Shown here piece after piece: positions 45,545 through 56,261 of a stretch of DNA of 64,000 nt (position 1 is the first letter of the stretch; each line of letters starts with the position of its first letter). This stretch comes from an uncultured Roseobacter sp. (GTDB lineage: Bacteria; Pseudomonadota; Alphaproteobacteria; Rhodobacterales; Rhodobacteraceae), in assembly GCA_947501635.1 (NCBI GenBank), contig CANMWT010000010.1, forward strand, positions 1 to 64,000, read 5' to 3'. The translations under genes were made by a program, and so were the position numbers. The notes beneath the pieces were generated by a model that was not told the DNA's origin, made no database searches, and was given only the letters and a program-made list of their open reading frames with translations.

Positions 45545-46806
45545 CTGCGTATCGCGCCGTCGCCGGACACGCGATACTTAAAGCTGGTCAATTGTGCTGC
45601 GCCAACCGGACCGCGTGCATGCATTTTTCCGGTGGCGATCCCGATTTCGGCACCCATCCCAAATTCACCGCCGTCAGCAAACTGTGTGGAGGCATTATGC
45701 ATCAAAATAGCCGAATCCAGCTCGGTCATAAATCGCTCAACCGACGGGCCGTCTTCAGAGATGATGCAATCGGTGTGGTTTGACCCGTGCGTGCGGATAT
45801 GCGCCATCGCCGCATCAATGTCATCGACGGTGCGGGCGGCGATGACCATATCCAGAAACTCGTGTCCCCAGTCACTATCTTGTGCTGCAACCACACCCGT
45901 AATCGCGCCCAGTGCCGCGTCGCCGCGCACTTCGACGCCTGCCGCGATCAGTTCTTCGATCACACGACGCCCGATTGTTTCGGCAACATCGCGGTGGATC
46001 AGCAGGCATTCTGCTGCGCCGCAAATCCCAGTCCGCCGTGTTTTGGCATTCATCACGATGCGTGACGCCTTTTCGGCATCCGCACTTTGGTCGATGTAGA
46101 TGTGGACGATCCCTTCAAGGTGCGCAAAAACCGGCACCCGCGCCTCGCGCTGTACCAGACCAACCAGCCCTTTTCCCCCGCGCGGCACGATCACGTCGAT
46201 CGTATCGACCATCTTGAGCATCTCGCTCACGGCCGCCCTGTCGCGCGTTGGCACGAGCTGGATGGCATCGACGGGCAGGCCGGCGTCGCTCAATCCCGCG
46301 ACCAGACAGGCATGCAATGCCGTCGACGTGTGAAAGCTTTCAGAACCGCCGCGCAAAATCACCGCATTCCCGGCTTTGAGGCAAAGCGCGCCCGCATCCA
46401 CCGTCACATTGGGGCGGCTTTCGTAGATCACCCCAATGACGCCCAGAGGCGTGCGCACGCGTTGAATGTGCAGCCCGTTCGGCTGATCCCATTCTGCAAG
46501 GACCTCACCCACCGGATCATCCTGCGCGGCGACCGCCCGCAAACCGGCGATTATGCCCTCCAGCCGCGTCTCATCCAGCATAAGGCGATCCATCATCGCG
46601 TCGCTCAAACCTTTTTCCCGGCCGAACTCCAGATCCTTAACATTTGCCTCAAGGATTTCGTCGCGTCTGGTCCAGATATGCTCTGCCGCGGCATTCATGG
46701 CCGCGCGTTTGGTTTGTGCGTCCGCAAAACCCAATTGTGCTGCCGCCGCCTTGGCACGTGCCCCCAAATCAGACATGACTTGAGAAATATTATCCATATC
46801 TTTCAT
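45541..46806 (-). CDS. proA: Gamma-glutamyl phosphate reductase
   Basis: This is the second step of proline synthesis. The 421-residue enzyme has the catalytic Cys in [12 protein letters not shown], and [20 protein letters not shown]. It lies downstream of proB. The first ATG at 46806 or a second three codons later could be used. Confidence 0.95.
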   Translation of the reverse strand: MKDMDNISQVMSDLGARAKAAAAQLGFADAQTKRAAMNAAAEHIWTRRDEILEANVKDLEFGREKGLSDAMMDRLMLDETRLEGIIAGLRAVAAQDDPVGEVLAEWDQPNGLHIQRVRTPLGVIGVIYESRPNVTVDAGALCLKAGNAVILRGGSESFHTSTALHACLVAGLSDAGLPVDAIQLVPTRDRAAVSEMLKMVDTIDVIVPRGGKGLVGLVQREARVPVFAHLEGIVHIYIDQSADAEKASRIVMNAKTRRTGICGAAECLLIHRDVAETIGRRVIEELIAAGVEVRGDAALGAITGVVAAQDSDWGHEFLDMVIAARTVDDIDAAMAHIRTHGSNHTDCIISEDGPSVERFMTELDSAILMHNASTQFADGGEFGMGAEIGIATGKMHARGPVGAAQLTSFKYRVSGDGAIRS

Positions 46807-46848
46807 TATTTTAGGGCCTCTTCTTTATGTCGTCCAGCTGTGGTTTCA

Positions 46849-48986
<2,138 letters not shown>

Positions 48987-49010
48987 CTAGCCTGCGGGGT
49001 AACCGCCCCG

Positions 49011-49547
49011 TCAGAGTTTCTTGAGATAGGTCCATGTCTGGACCGTTGTGTCGCGCGCGACAGAAAAGCTTTCGGCATCACCCAGATACTCAAAACCACA
49101 ATGGGTCAGCACTTTGGCGGATGCAGGGTTGTCCTGAAACACGCTGGCGAACATCGTCTGGTTTCCAAGCGGATTTGCCTCGACCAGCGCTTGTACTGCG
49201 TCAGAGGCGAGGCCGGTGTTCCAATAGGGAGGGGCCACCCAATAACTCACTTCGGATTGGTCGCGGTCCATGCGCTGCAGGGATATCAGGCCCATTAGCT
49301 CGGCTGCGCCCGATTTGGAGCCATCAATGGCCCAGACATCCTCGTCGCGGTCGTCTTTCATCGCACGGTTCACGAAAGCTTCGATCAACCCGGGGGGCAT
49401 TGGGTGCGGAATTGACGTTGTCATTCGCGCGACCCGTTCATCGCCACCATAAAGCTCGATCAGGCCCATGTCGGAGCGACGCAACGGACGCAGATCAAAA
49501 CGCTCTGTCTCGATCACGGCTTGCAGTGTTATCTTTTCCATTTCCAT
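49011..49547 (-). CDS. GNAT-family N-acetyltransferase (RimJ-like)
   Basis: The 178-residue protein has the acceptor-like RFDLRPLRRSDMGLIELYGG start and the acetyl-CoA site SDAVQALVEANPLGNQTMFA. It resembles RimJ/RimL-type GNATs that modify small molecules or ribosomal proteins; the substrate is unknown. The ATG at 49547 has GAGGAG upstream and begins two bases after the LysE stop, so the two genes form an operon. Confidence 0.85.
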   Translation of the reverse strand: MEMEKITLQAVIETERFDLRPLRRSDMGLIELYGGDERVARMTTSIPHPMPPGLIEAFVNRAMKDDRDEDVWAIDGSKSGAAELMGLISLQRMDRDQSEVSYWVAPPYWNTGLASDAVQALVEANPLGNQTMFASVFQDNPASAKVLTHCGFEYLGDAESFSVARDTTVQTWTYLKKL

Positions 49548-49549
49548 CG

Positions 49550-50152
49550 CTATGCTCCTCCTCCGAACAACACGAATAATACCGAAGCAACTGTAAGACC
49601 AGCCAAGCTCCACATCAGGTACGGCTCGAATGCCGTGCCCGCGACTGTTTTTGCGATCCCTTCACCGGCCAGCGTCCAGAGCGGATGCAGCAGAATCTGA
49701 CAAGCCAAGAGTACTGCGGCAATCGTCGCAGTTGCCTCAAGCGTGCTTGTGCCCGGTGTGACAAAGGCGGTGAAACCGCCGACGATCATGGCCCAGGCCT
49801 TGGGGTTGAGCGGATGCACGATAAGCCCTGCCCAGAAGCCGGGTGCCTGCGATGTCGTTGCATCCGCAGACAAACGCAGGTTTGCCACCTTCCAGGCCAA
49901 CCAGATGATATAGGCCGCTGACGCATACTTCAGCCCGGTGAAAAGCCAGGGCGCGCGTGCGGCAAGTTCCATCAAGCCAAAGCCGACGGGCCAGATCACG
50001 AGCTGTTTGCCCAGTGCCACACCGGCCACGAATGGCAAGGCTGCCCGAAATCCATAGCGCGCACCGGTTGCCATAAGGGCCATATTGGCGGGCCCCGGTG
50101 TGCCGATCTGCGAAGCTGCAAAAACGGCAAAGCTGGCAACAGCGACTGACAT
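49550..50152 (-). CDS. LysE/RhtB-family amino acid exporter
   Basis: The 200-residue membrane protein has six helices and the family motif GTPGPANMALMATGARYGFRA near the N-terminus. Members export amino acids or homoserine lactones. It precedes the acetyltransferase gene and follows the rpmA terminator, so it probably has its own promoter. Confidence 0.87.
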   Translation of the reverse strand: MSVAVASFAVFAASQIGTPGPANMALMATGARYGFRAALPFVAGVALGKQLVIWPVGFGLMELAARAPWLFTGLKYASAAYIIWLAWKVANLRLSADATTSQAPGFWAGLIVHPLNPKAWAMIVGGFTAFVTPGTSTLEATATIAAVLLACQILLHPLWTLAGEGIAKTVAGTAFEPYLMWSLAGLTVASVLFVLFGGGA

Positions 50153-50179
50153 TCTTTTTCCTTATCAAAACGGTGATTG

Positions 50180-50219
50180 TAACAAGAAAGGGGACCGGCG
50201 CTTGCGCCGATCCCCCTTT
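50180..50219 (-). terminator. Intrinsic terminator of rplU-rpmA
   Basis: AAAGGGG and GGCGC pair with GCGCC and CCCCTTT across 50188-50219, with CTTTCTTGTTAC following on the minus strand. It lies 27 bases after the rpmA stop. Confidence 0.75.
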
Positions 50220-50245
50220 GAATTTTGCATCACCTGAGGAAAGGC

Positions 50246-50515
50246 TTACTCTGCGGCCTCCGCCACCGGCAGAACAGAGATGAACGTACGGTTCTTGAGA
50301 CCCTTGTGGAAGGTCACAGAACCGTCAACGGTTGCAAAGATTGTATGGTCTTTACCCATACCAACGCCTGCGCCCGGCCAGAACTTTGTGCCGCGCTGAC
50401 GTACGATGATGTTACCGGGGATCGCTTTTTGACCGCCGTAGAGTTTCACACCAAGACGACGACCCGCTGAGTCGCGGCCGTTACGGGATGAACCACCTGC
50501 TTTTTTATGTGCCAT
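50246..50515 (-). CDS. rpmA: 50S ribosomal protein L27
   Basis: L27 (89 residues) begins [20 protein letters not shown] and contains [12 protein letters not shown]. It lies 11 bases after rplU. Confidence 0.96.
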   Translation of the reverse strand: MAHKKAGGSSRNGRDSAGRRLGVKLYGGQKAIPGNIIVRQRGTKFWPGAGVGMGKDHTIFATVDGSVTFHKGLKNRTFISVLPVAEAAE

Positions 50516-50526
50516 TAGGTCTCTCC

Positions 50527-51186
50527 TTAGCCTTTAGCCAGTTCTTTGGCCTGTTCGATCCAGCCTTCGCGCTCGATCCGGCCTTTGAACGACAGTTTCT
50601 CGTCCATAGCAGCAACGTCCTCTTCGGTCCATGCCGCGATTTGCGCAAAAGAGGTTACACCACCTTCGAGCAGTTTCTTCTCAAGCGCGGGGCCCACGCC
50701 CGACAGCTTTTTGAGATCATCCGCTCCGGCAGCCGGTGCAGCCTCGGCTTTGGGAGCCGCGGCTTTCTTGGCTGGTGCCGCTTTCTTTGCGGCTTTGGGG
50801 GCCGCAGCGGCAACCGCAGTCGCAGAGACGGAACCTGCGCCCATGGCCGCCTTGACGCCGGACTTGTCCGCGCCGGACGCCAGAATATCAGTGACCTTGA
50901 CCAGTGTCAGCTTCTGGCGATGGCCTTTGGTGCGCTTGGACGAGTGCTTACGGCGGCGTTTTACGAAGTTGATGACCTTTTCACCTTTGATCTGGTCAAC
51001 GACCTCGGCCTGAACGCCCGCGCCTGCAACAAGCGGCGCGCCCACGACGGTCTTTTCACCGCCGAGCATGAGAATTTCATTGAATTGTACGGTTTCACCC
51101 GCATCAGCAGCAAGTTTCTCGACGCGCAGCATATCGCCCGCCTGAACCTTGTATTGCTTGCCGCCAGTCTTGAGGACTGCAAACAT
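50527..51186 (-). CDS. rplU: 50S ribosomal protein L21 with C-terminal helix-hairpin-helix domain
   Basis: The first about 100 residues are L21 ([38 protein letters not shown]). The protein continues to 219 residues with an alanine/lysine-rich linker (about 125-155) and a helix-hairpin-helix of the [19 protein letters not shown] type. This fusion is seen widely in Rhodobacterales annotations. The tail may bind rRNA. The ATG follows AAAGGAAAG. Confidence 0.95.
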   Translation of the reverse strand: MFAVLKTGGKQYKVQAGDMLRVEKLAADAGETVQFNEILMLGGEKTVVGAPLVAGAGVQAEVVDQIKGEKVINFVKRRRKHSSKRTKGHRQKLTLVKVTDILASGADKSGVKAAMGAGSVSATAVAAAAPKAAKKAAPAKKAAAPKAEAAPAAGADDLKKLSGVGPALEKKLLEGGVTSFAQIAAWTEEDVAAMDEKLSFKGRIEREGWIEQAKELAKG

Positions 51187-51264
51187 GGTCTTTCCTTTTC
51201 TACACCGCGTCCTGTGGTCCCCGTGCTCGGGCGTTTATGGGCCTTGTGGCCACCTCGGACAGCG

Positions 51265-51282
51265 CACTCGGATTTACGAGTG
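51265..51282 (-). promoter_or_regulatory. Leader hairpin of rplU
   Basis: CACTCG pairs with CGAGTG (51265-51282) around a 6-base loop, within the rplU leader. It may help regulate ribosomal-protein synthesis, but no known motif is matched. Confidence 0.3.
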
Positions 51283-51333
51283 TACATTAATTAAAAACAG
51301 GCCCGCCTGAACGGACCCGTCGTGTGAGGCTGC

Positions 51334-51362
51334 CAAATGCACGATCAGACTACGGTTGTCAA
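51334..51362 (-). promoter_or_regulatory. Possible rplU-rpmA promoter
   Basis: On the minus strand TTGACA (51362-51357) stands 17 bases before CATTTG (51339-51334). The -35 is perfect and the -10 is poor. It would give a leader of about 140 bases. Confidence 0.35.
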
Positions 51363-51373
51363 GTTGCGTGGCG

Positions 51374-52183
51374 TCAGATTTCGTCACCTTCGGCATTTAG
51401 GGCGACGGCCCGCCCCAAAGCGTAAGAGATATCGCGATAAACCTCTTCAAAACCGCTGAAAAGTGCTGCGTTCAGCGCCTGCCCCTCACTGCTGGAGGAG
51501 TAGTCCACATATGCCTCCATCGTCTCAAGGGACAAGGGTTGGTAGGCCATCAGTAAAAAGCCGTAAAGCCAGTACTCGGTGTCTTCGCGGATAAAGTCCT
51601 GCTGCGACCAGACTTCCTGCAGGATTTCCGCCTCGGATTGCTGGGCATACCGGCCGTCTGACAGGCCTTTGTAGAACTGGAAATTTGCGCTCATCGAGCC
51701 CGAGACATTTCGTTCCAGCAGATCGTTCACTTGGACGTATTGCGACACCAGAGACAGCAGCGGATCATCGCTGCCTTTAAGAGACGTATAGTTGTCGCGC
51801 GCGGCGGTCTCGACCTCGGGATCTGACAGTGCCTGCCGCGCGGCATTTTCCAACTCAACGATGCGCGCCCCTTGGTTCGAGCCGAAAAAGGCGAGTGCCG
51901 CTTCTATTTCTTCCTCTGATAGCTCCGCCTCGAGCGCGCGCCGCAACCTTTCTGTGATCCTGTCCGCGTCGTAAATCTGTCGGATTTGCCCATGCCAGAA
52001 GGCACCCCCCTGCCCGGCAAGCATGTCCTGATCAAGCTCTTGCGCATAGGCAAACCCTTCTGAGCGCAAAATGCCAACAACTTCGTCGATGCGCAGAGCG
52101 TCCATCAAAAGCGTCATGCGCGCGTTTGCCCACGCGGGTGGTGCTGACAGCGCCAGCATGATCGCAAAAGCCAGCAGCCGCAT
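51374..52183 (-). CDS. DUF2059 family exported protein, copy A
   Basis: The 269-residue protein has a signal peptide (about 1-19) and an all-helical DUF2059 region (LTEEEIEAALAFFGSNQGARIVELE-like, here SEEEIEAALAFFGSNQG). It has no known role. It follows copy B by three bases on the same strand, and both share the pattern of a helix pair followed by EFYTSELGSRLV-like motifs, so they look like an old duplication. Confidence 0.78.
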   Translation of the reverse strand: MRLLAFAIMLALSAPPAWANARMTLLMDALRIDEVVGILRSEGFAYAQELDQDMLAGQGGAFWHGQIRQIYDADRITERLRRALEAELSEEEIEAALAFFGSNQGARIVELENAARQALSDPEVETAARDNYTSLKGSDDPLLSLVSQYVQVNDLLERNVSGSMSANFQFYKGLSDGRYAQQSEAEILQEVWSQQDFIREDTEYWLYGFLLMAYQPLSLETMEAYVDYSSSSEGQALNAALFSGFEEVYRDISYALGRAVALNAEGDEI

Positions 52184-52186
52184 CTC

Positions 52187-53026
52187 TTACAGCTCTTGCG
52201 AGGGTTGCAGTTTGCTCATGCCGAGCGCCATCGCCTCGTATCTATCCGCCATGATTTCAAACTGCACAGCGTTCATCAGCGCGTAGACATCCTGCATTTT
52301 CGGATGCTCAAGTGCGTCTGCATAGGCCGAGATTTCGTCATCGGAAAAAGATTGGTACGTATAGGCGGAAGCGGCCAGTCCTGCGACTTGCATGCTGCGG
52401 CGCATTTCGCCCTCCTGCTGCGCTAGGCTTTGTCGCAGGTCTTCTTCATCCATCGGCAAGTCTATGACACCGGCGGCGGCAGCAGCCATCAGAAACCGCA
52501 CCTGTACTTCGTAAATCGCGTGGATGGAGGCATCTTCCGAGCCGACGGCGTTGTTAAGCCGCTTGAGTTCTTCAACTCTTGGAGAGCCAATTTTCACAAG
52601 ACCCGCGACAATCGCCTGTCCGCTTTCTTGTTTCAAGTCATCATCATCTTTCATATGTGAGGCATTTTCGACGACCACCAGCCTGCTGCCCAGCTCAGAA
52701 GTATAAAATTCGACGGCGTGGTTCAGCAGATCGTCTTCTAGGGTCTGGCTGAGAATATCGATGGCCATGTCGTGCATGAGCTCAGTGTCGAACACCTCAT
52801 CAACCAAAGTGGACCATTGCAGCCCGAAATCATCGGCTTCCAGCCCTATCATGGCCGGGGCATCGCTGGCGGACAACTTGATGCTTTCCAGCGCTACATC
52901 AAAACCGGTTGCTGTCAGAAATGCTTCAAGCCTGTCGGCGTTCTCTGTGGCCTGAGCCCGTTGTGCGGGCAGCGACAGGGCGCAGAATGCAAGCGCGAGC
53001 AAGCCTGTGCGAATGAGTGCGGTCAT
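52187..53026 (-). CDS. DUF2059 family exported protein, copy B
   Basis: The 279-residue protein has a signal peptide (about 1-26) and the DUF2059 core DDLLNHAVEFYTSELGSRLV near residue 100. It is the upstream member of the tandem pair. No catalytic motif is evident. The function is unknown, probably periplasmic. Confidence 0.78.
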   Translation of the reverse strand: MTALIRTGLLALAFCALSLPAQRAQATENADRLEAFLTATGFDVALESIKLSASDAPAMIGLEADDFGLQWSTLVDEVFDTELMHDMAIDILSQTLEDDLLNHAVEFYTSELGSRLVVVENASHMKDDDDLKQESGQAIVAGLVKIGSPRVEELKRLNNAVGSEDASIHAIYEVQVRFLMAAAAAGVIDLPMDEEDLRQSLAQQEGEMRRSMQVAGLAASAYTYQSFSDDEISAYADALEHPKMQDVYALMNAVQFEIMADRYEAMALGMSKLQPSQEL

Positions 53027-53140
53027 ATGTGCCTCCTGGTATTATTCTCAGCGCAACGCGCGTCTTTTCTTATAGCTTAGGTCATTTGCATATGGGTGCA
53101 ATGCGCATTCGCGTGTAGGGGGCGCCGGTTTTTTCTGCTC

Positions 53141-53169
53141 TTGTCACTGATCTAAAAGACGACTAAACG
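53141..53169 (+). promoter_or_regulatory. tRNA-Ser promoter
   Basis: TTGTCA (53141-53146) and TAAACG (53164-53169) are 17 bases apart, with the tRNA beginning 18 bases further on. Confidence 0.5.
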
Positions 53170-53187
53170 CCAAGCGCAGACCCCCGC

Positions 53188-53277
53188 GGAGAGGTGCCGG
53201 AGTGGTCGAACGGGGCGGTCTCGAAAACCGTTGTGGGTGCAAGCCTACCCAGGGTTCGAATCCCTGTCTCTCCGCCA
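53188..53277 (+). tRNA. tRNA-Ser (anticodon CGA)
   Basis: A 90-base type II tRNA has the acceptor stem GGAGAGG paired with the 3' end (one G-U pair), an anticodon loop CTCGAAA giving anticodon CGA for the UCG codon, a long variable arm (about 53231-53249), TTCGAAT in the T-loop, and an encoded CCA end. No tRNA-dependent integration scar (repeat or integrase) is seen beside it. Confidence 0.96.
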
Positions 53278-53376
53278 TTTTATCGGGTGCACATTCTCCA
53301 GATGCACTGTTTGGCAGGTACTGGAAAATCAGGAATGCGCGGGTGGCGGCCACAGTCCTTGATGGTTGTGCGCGCT

Positions 53377-54345
53377 TCAATACCCCAGTGACGGATCCAC
53401 GACGTTCAATAACGGTTCGCCTTTCTGCCAGCGAGCAAGGTTGTGCAAGAAAAGCTCGAATGACGCTGTTTCCCAGCCTGCATGAACAGAAGAGCAATGC
53501 GGAGAGATAATCAGGTTCTCCGCTGCCCATAGCGCGCTTTCTACCGGTAAGGGTTCTGTTTCAAAGACATCACAGGCCGCGCCAGCAACATGCCCGGACA
53601 TGAGCGTATCAAAAAGCGCGGTTTGATCCACAACGCCACCGCGCGACACGTCGGCAAGGATTGCCCCCTGCTTCACTTCAGAAAAGGCCTGTCGCGACAT
53701 CAGGTTGCGCGTCGCAGGCGTTAGAGGTGTGCAAACAGCGATAAAATCAGCGCGGTGCAACTGGTCCAAAAGCTCGTCCGCCGCGAATACTTCGTCCACA
53801 TTCTCCATGGCGCGCGGTCGGGCGCGCGTCCCCAGAACCTTCATTCCAAATGCTTTGGCACGCTTAGCAATTGCGCGACCTGTGTGCCCGAGCCCGACGA
53901 TCAGAAGCGTTTTGCCGGATAGGGGCGCTACTGTTCTGCTGTTCCATTGGCGCGCCGCTTTGTCCTTTTGCAAACCCGCCACATCCAGCGTGAAATGGAG
54001 AAAACAGCCGAACACATATTCTGCCATCATATCTGCAGCGACGCCCGCGGCATTGGTCACGGTGGTGCGTTCAGTGTCCCAGTGCCCCAGATGGTCGGTA
54101 CCTGCGCCGCCATTGGCAATCCATTCAGGCCCTTCAGGTCCAAAAAGGGCGTCACGGGGATATCCGGGGGTGCCCGCGAAACGGACGGTGTAGACGATAT
54201 TGGGCCGGTACTCCCCGATGAGATCGGGCAGGGCCGCATAGCTGTTGGCTTCGCGAAAATCCGCAGTCGGGAAACGGTCGAGTAGCATCCGCCCGAGCGG
54301 GGCGGTGTTGTCATTGTGTAGGATGATACGCGGGCGTTCAGACAT
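53377..54345 (-). CDS. D-2-hydroxyacid dehydrogenase
   Basis: The 322-residue NAD(P)-dependent oxidoreductase has the GxGxxG dinucleotide motif VGLGHTGRAIAKRAKAFGM, the catalytic Arg in ADVSRGGVVDQ, the Glu in DVFETEPLP and the His in ISPHCSSVHAGWE. It interconverts a 2-oxo acid and a D-2-hydroxy acid. It is the last gene of the 53.4-60.0 kb operon, 93 bases after the racemase-like gene. The ATG at 54345 is chosen, as an earlier TTG at 54435 would give non-conserved residues. Confidence 0.88.
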   Translation of the reverse strand: MSERPRIILHNDNTAPLGRMLLDRFPTADFREANSYAALPDLIGEYRPNIVYTVRFAGTPGYPRDALFGPEGPEWIANGGAGTDHLGHWDTERTTVTNAAGVAADMMAEYVFGCFLHFTLDVAGLQKDKAARQWNSRTVAPLSGKTLLIVGLGHTGRAIAKRAKAFGMKVLGTRARPRAMENVDEVFAADELLDQLHRADFIAVCTPLTPATRNLMSRQAFSEVKQGAILADVSRGGVVDQTALFDTLMSGHVAGAACDVFETEPLPVESALWAAENLIISPHCSSVHAGWETASFELFLHNLARWQKGEPLLNVVDPSLGY

Positions 54346-54438
54346 TCTAGCTCTGCCTGCTGGGCTGTTTTTCGGCGGCCACTCTGATTTTTCCCGCAGG
54401 CGTGTCATGCCTGTCGGCGTTGGGGGCAAGTTCAAGTC

Positions 54439-55182
54439 TCATAGCCTATCTCCTGTCAGCAGTTGACCAAAGCCCGGCAGGGCGTCTGCGATACCGGCAA
54501 GCTGCAATGCTTGATACATCATCGCCTGATTTGAGGTGATCACCGGTTTGCCCAGCTTGTCTTCAAGCGCTTCAATCGTCTCGACGCTGCGCATGTCAGT
54601 GCACGACAGGACGATCGCCTCCGCGCTTTCGTGGTCTGCCGCATATCCCAGATCGAACACAGCCTGCAGGTCCAGCGCGCCCTGCCCGTAGTTGTCCAGC
54701 CTGTCGCTCACTTCGGACCTGTGAACGGTCTCGATCCCTTCTTGTGACAGAAAGCTGATGGCAGCCTCGTTGATCTGGGGCACGTAGGGCGAGGCAAAAC
54801 CGATGCGTGTGATGCCCAAAGCCTTGAGCGCATGGACCAAAGCGCCCGCTGCGGTCACCGTGGCGGCCCCGCTGGAGTGTTTGATCTTGGTCGCCAGCGC
54901 GCGATCAAAGGACGGCCCGTGGGTCAGCGTCGCCGATGTGCATCCATAAAAGATCACGTCCGGTTTTACCCCCTGCAAAAGGCGCAGTGGCTCTTCCAGA
55001 TCGGCCGCGCCAAGCCCGTGCATCTGGTCTGCATCCGGCACCGCGTCCTGATCGTACCCCCCCAGCCTCGCAAAGTGCAAAGACACCCCTTCGGGCCGCA
55101 GCAGGGCCATGTCCGGTTCAAGGTTTGTGTTTGTGAAGGGCACCAAAAGCCCGAAACGGGCGCGCCCACGCGATGTTGTCAT
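54439..55182 (-). CDS. Asp/Glu racemase-superfamily protein (maleate isomerase-like)
   Basis: The 247-residue protein shows the two-cysteine pattern of the superfamily: FYGCTSATLTHG near residue 80 and IVLSCTDMRS near residue 190, plus the opening GLLVPFTNTNLEPD that is typical of maleate cis-trans isomerases and arylmalonate decarboxylases. Reaction choices include racemisation, cis-trans isomerisation and decarboxylation. It overlaps the aminotransferase gene by four bases, so both belong to one pathway. Confidence 0.82.
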   Translation of the reverse strand: MTTSRGRARFGLLVPFTNTNLEPDMALLRPEGVSLHFARLGGYDQDAVPDADQMHGLGAADLEEPLRLLQGVKPDVIFYGCTSATLTHGPSFDRALATKIKHSSGAATVTAAGALVHALKALGITRIGFASPYVPQINEAAISFLSQEGIETVHRSEVSDRLDNYGQGALDLQAVFDLGYAADHESAEAIVLSCTDMRSVETIEALEDKLGKPVITSNQAMMYQALQLAGIADALPGFGQLLTGDRL

Positions 55183-56261
55183 GCCTCTTCCTCCCCAGCC
55201 CAGCGTTCCAAAACGGATGCGGCTTTGTCCATGTCAGCAGCCGCACCGACCGTTGCACGCAGGCAGTGCGCAAGCCCTGCGCCCCCTTGCGCGCGCAGGA
55301 TGACCCCTTCGGCGCGAAGAGCTTCATCCGCGCGTTGTGCCGCCTGTGCGTCTTTAAAACGAATGAGCACGAAGTTAGTGTGACTTTCGGCAATATCGAA
55401 GCCGCCGGCACGCAGCCTGCTGCAAAACAGCTCGCGTTGTGCTGCGGTCTTTGTGCACGTCGACACCATGTAGTCGTGATCCAACACCGCGGCATGTGCC
55501 GCCGCTTGCCCGCAGGACGAGACGTTGTTGGGGTTCATCACGCATCGCACGGCTTGCGCGATACCATGGGGAAAGTGACCCCACCCCACCCGCATGCCAG
55601 CAAGGCCGTATGCTTTAGAAAAAGTGCGCAAAATCACCGTATCGCCGCCGGCAACCAGATCGAATAGCGGTTCGTTCAGATGGTCGGCGAATTCGCCGTA
55701 AGCTTCGTCAATTATCAGCAGAATATCACTGCGCAGCCCGCTTCGCAGACGAACAAGCTCGGAACGGGGGATGCGCGTGCCGGTGGGATTTCCGGGATTG
55801 GCGACAAAGACAACGCGCGTGTCAGGCCGTACCGCGTCAAGCAAGGCATCCACCGACACCGTTTCCGCCACTTCGATCGCCTTGTCGAAACGGGCCCCCG
55901 CCAATTGTGTTGCGGTCTTGAAGAATGGATAGGCATGCGCCGGAGCAAGGACTGCGTTTTGCGGGCCGGCAAAAGCCTGCGCAAGACAGCCGATCAACTC
56001 CATGGAGCCGTTTGCGCATAAAATGTCATCTGCAGATATGCCGTGGCGGTCTGACAATGCGTCGCGCAGCGCAGTCCAGTTTGGGTCGGGATAAAGCTGC
56101 GCGTTGGAAGCAGCCTTTGCCGCAGATGTGATGGCACGCGGGCTTGGCGGCGACAGGCTTTCGTTTTGCGACAGGGATACAAGCCGCTTGCCGGCAGGCG
56201 CTTTCAGATCGGCCAGTGAATAGGCCGTCATTGCCGCAATATGTGGCATCGGTTTTATCAT
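55179..56261 (-). CDS. Histidinol-phosphate-aminotransferase-like PLP enzyme
   Basis: The 360-residue fold type I aminotransferase has the PLP lysine in RTFSKAYGLAGMRVGW, NPGNPTGTRIP and a C-terminal NFVLIRFKD. It resembles HisC, but location in a catabolic operon suggests a different amino donor or acceptor. It overlaps both neighbours by four bases. Confidence 0.86.
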   Translation of the reverse strand: MIKPMPHIAAMTAYSLADLKAPAGKRLVSLSQNESLSPPSPRAITSAAKAASNAQLYPDPNWTALRDALSDRHGISADDILCANGSMELIGCLAQAFAGPQNAVLAPAHAYPFFKTATQLAGARFDKAIEVAETVSVDALLDAVRPDTRVVFVANPGNPTGTRIPRSELVRLRSGLRSDILLIIDEAYGEFADHLNEPLFDLVAGGDTVILRTFSKAYGLAGMRVGWGHFPHGIAQAVRCVMNPNNVSSCGQAAAHAAVLDHDYMVSTCTKTAAQRELFCSRLRAGGFDIAESHTNFVLIRFKDAQAAQRADEALRAEGVILRAQGGAGLAHCLRATVGAAADMDKAASVLERWAGEEEA

